From: Gemmatimonadota bacterium
Lineage (GTDB): Bacteria > Gemmatimonadota > Gemmatimonadetes > Longimicrobiales > Gaopeijiaceae
Length of the DNA stretch: 5,655 nucleotides
NCBI GenBank assembly: GCA_016209995.1
Contig: JACQVC010000089.1
Span: 1 to 5,655 of the forward strand
Reading direction: 5' to 3'
Of this stretch, positions 5,047 through 5,655 are shown piece after piece (within the stretch, counting starts at the first letter, position 1; the number at the start of each line of letters is the position of its first letter). The translations under genes were made by a program, and so were the position numbers. Under the pieces are notes generated by a model. That model was not told where the DNA came from and made no database searches. It was given only the letters and a program-made list of their open reading frames with translations.

Positions 5047-5074
5047 CATAGCCTCCTTTCCGTCGGAGGCCATG
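5047..5074 (-). promoter_or_regulatory. Hairpin that buries the int ribosome binding site
   Basis: In the int mRNA, CATGGCCTCC (5074-5065) pairs with GGAGGCTATG (5056-5047) through ten pairs, one of them G-U, around an 8-nt loop. The right arm is the Shine-Dalgarno plus bases up to one nucleotide before the int ATG (5045). Closed, it should block initiation, so int may be translationally controlled. Confidence 0.6.
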
Positions 5075-5098
5075 CCGGCACCCTCTGATCTCTCGGGG

Positions 5099-5109
5099 TG
5101 ACACTGTCA
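5099..5109. promoter_or_regulatory. 11-bp palindrome at the predicted int transcription start
   Basis: TGACACTGTCA is a perfect inverted repeat around a central C. It covers the position about 7 nt downstream of the -10 box at 5121-5116, where int transcription should start, as an operator would. Confidence 0.45.
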
Positions 5110-5115
5110 GGGAAG

Positions 5116-5144
5116 CAGATAGCCGACCCGGGACGGGAAGTCAA
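5116..5144 (-). promoter_or_regulatory. Sigma70-type promoter for int
   Basis: On the minus strand, TTGACT (5144-5139), a 17-nt spacer and TATCTG (5121-5116). It overlaps the xis stop codon (5143-5141) and lies about 70 nt upstream of the int start, so int can be expressed apart from xis. Confidence 0.65.
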
Positions 5145-5365
5145 CGCCGAATCCCGGGCAGCCCGCGTGATGGTCCCGTCGCCCGCCCCGCTCGCCCTCC
5201 ATCCCGCCTGAACTCGCCGGCCCAGGCGATCAGCTCGTCCCGGTCGAACCTGAGATACTTGCCGAGCTTCACGTGGGGAATCGTGTTGGTCCGGGTGCGC
5301 TCGTAGAGCCAGCTCACCCGCACGCGGAGCAGCTCCGCCGCCTCCTGGATCGTCAGCCACTCCAT
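5141..5365 (-). CDS. Excisionase-like / AlpA-type helix-turn-helix protein
   Basis: A 74-residue basic protein of the MerR-like HTH_17 (DNA-binding excisionase) family. These bind and bend att DNA to favour excision, or regulate the integrase. Residues 4-22 (LTIQEAAELLRVRVSWLYE) are the helix-turn-helix. IPHVKLGKYLRFDRDELIAW (29-48) is the wing plus final helix, the standard layout. The Gly/Arg-rich tail (52-74) is basic and probably disordered. The ATG at 5365 follows GGAG at a short 2-nt spacing. The frame stays open upstream to an ATG at 5638, but those 91 codons resemble no protein and lack a ribosome binding site. It lies directly upstream of int on the same strand, the usual xis-int pairing. 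Confidence 0.87.
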   Translation of the reverse strand: MEWLTIQEAAELLRVRVSWLYERTRTNTIPHVKLGKYLRFDRDELIAWAGEFRRDGGRAGRATGPSRGLPGIRR

Positions 5366-5655
5366 GGCTCCCTCTCGCGCTCTTGCCGCGGGCGGGACGT
5401 CACACGCCCTCTCTGTCCCGCCGGTCCCGACACGCCCAAGCACTTCCATCTCGAATCGAGGGAGTGCAAGACGCCGGCCGGCTCCGGCGGCAGGAGTTCT
5501 CAGCGCAGGCGGGCTGTTTCCGGAGATCCGCAGGGACGGATCGGCAGACGATCGGCAGACGATCAGTAGATGCGCCGGCCCGCCGCGCGAGGGGCCAGCT
5601 GATCGCCGCCTGCCGTCGATGCGGGTTTGCTTCGACATGCCGCGGAGTTCCGAGG
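5366..5655. other. Control region upstream of the excisionase-like gene; no clear gene
   Basis: I see no convincing gene. The open minus-strand frame here is an extension of the xis frame with no family resemblance. The region holds an 11-bp palindrome CTCGAATCGAG (5450-5460) and the tandem and inverted repeats at 5525-5571, all 85-206 bp upstream of the xis start. Operators or recombinase-accessory sites are the likely content. I could not place a confident xis promoter. Confidence 0.4.
5525..5571. repeat. 11-bp tandem repeats with adjoining inverted repeat
   Basis: GATCGGCAGAC occurs twice in tandem (5539-5549, 5550-5560), followed by a diverged third unit GATCAGTAGAT (5561-5571, 8 of 11 matching). 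The first unit overlaps an inverted repeat GATCCG-6nt-CGGATC (5525-5542). The period is about one helical turn, as for repeated protein-binding sites. Confidence 0.6.

Noticed and set aside
3949..5073. 374-codon minus-strand frame over the integrase, beginning MASDGKEAMNGG
   Set aside because: It overlaps int in another frame; the product is Arg/Ala/Pro-rich low complexity, while the int frame has all catalytic residues.
5366..5638. N-terminal extension of the excisionase-like protein to ATG 5638
   Set aside because: There is no ribosome binding site at 5638, the extension resembles nothing, and the family starts about three residues before its HTH, as ATG 5365 gives.

Overview
The window is GC-rich, with strong Shine-Dalgarno motifs and strongly G/C-biased third codon positions. 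This suggests a free-living, high-GC, probably environmental bacterium. The gene mix would suit lineages such as Rokubacteria/Methylomirabilota or deltaproteobacteria, but nothing in the window fixes the taxon and that placement is inference.

Layout from left to right: (1) The N-terminal 45 residues of an unrecognised minus-strand protein lead off the left edge (<1-136). (2) About 1.1 kb follows without a convincing intact gene. It holds two look-alike sigma70-type promoters (718-747 and 1110-1138) and, behind the first, a well-initiated reading frame broken by an in-frame TGA (793-1113). (3) A plus-strand crotonase-superfamily gene (1294-2082) is followed by an ArsR-type winged-helix regulator (2132-2500) that appears to have lost its C-terminal half. 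(4) A DinB/DUF664-like metal-dependent protein (2760-3212) is followed by a P-loop kinase-like gene (3218-3772) that is also cut short. (5) A 47-nt 3' fragment of initiator tRNA-Met (3802-3848), a strong hairpin and a pair of direct repeats mark an integration site. (6) A tyrosine recombinase (5045-3933, minus) and a small excisionase-like HTH protein (5365-5141, minus) form the recombination module of an integrative element. The element presumably continues to the right.

The ArsR-like gene and the kinase-like gene both lose family resemblance at the same 54-55 bp dispersed repeat (2455-2508 and 3542-3596, about 50 of 55 positions alike). The repeat carries an 8-bp hairpin kept in both copies, and a more diverged third copy lies at 798-860. 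The left two thirds of the window therefore look like a decaying, repeat-invaded region beside a tRNA integration hotspot.

The int/xis module has readable control signals. They are a sigma70-type promoter for int overlapping the xis stop codon, an 11-bp palindrome at the predicted int transcription start, a 10-bp hairpin burying the int ribosome binding site, and 11-bp tandem repeats upstream of xis. No CRISPR array, rRNA, complete tRNA or recognised defence system was found.
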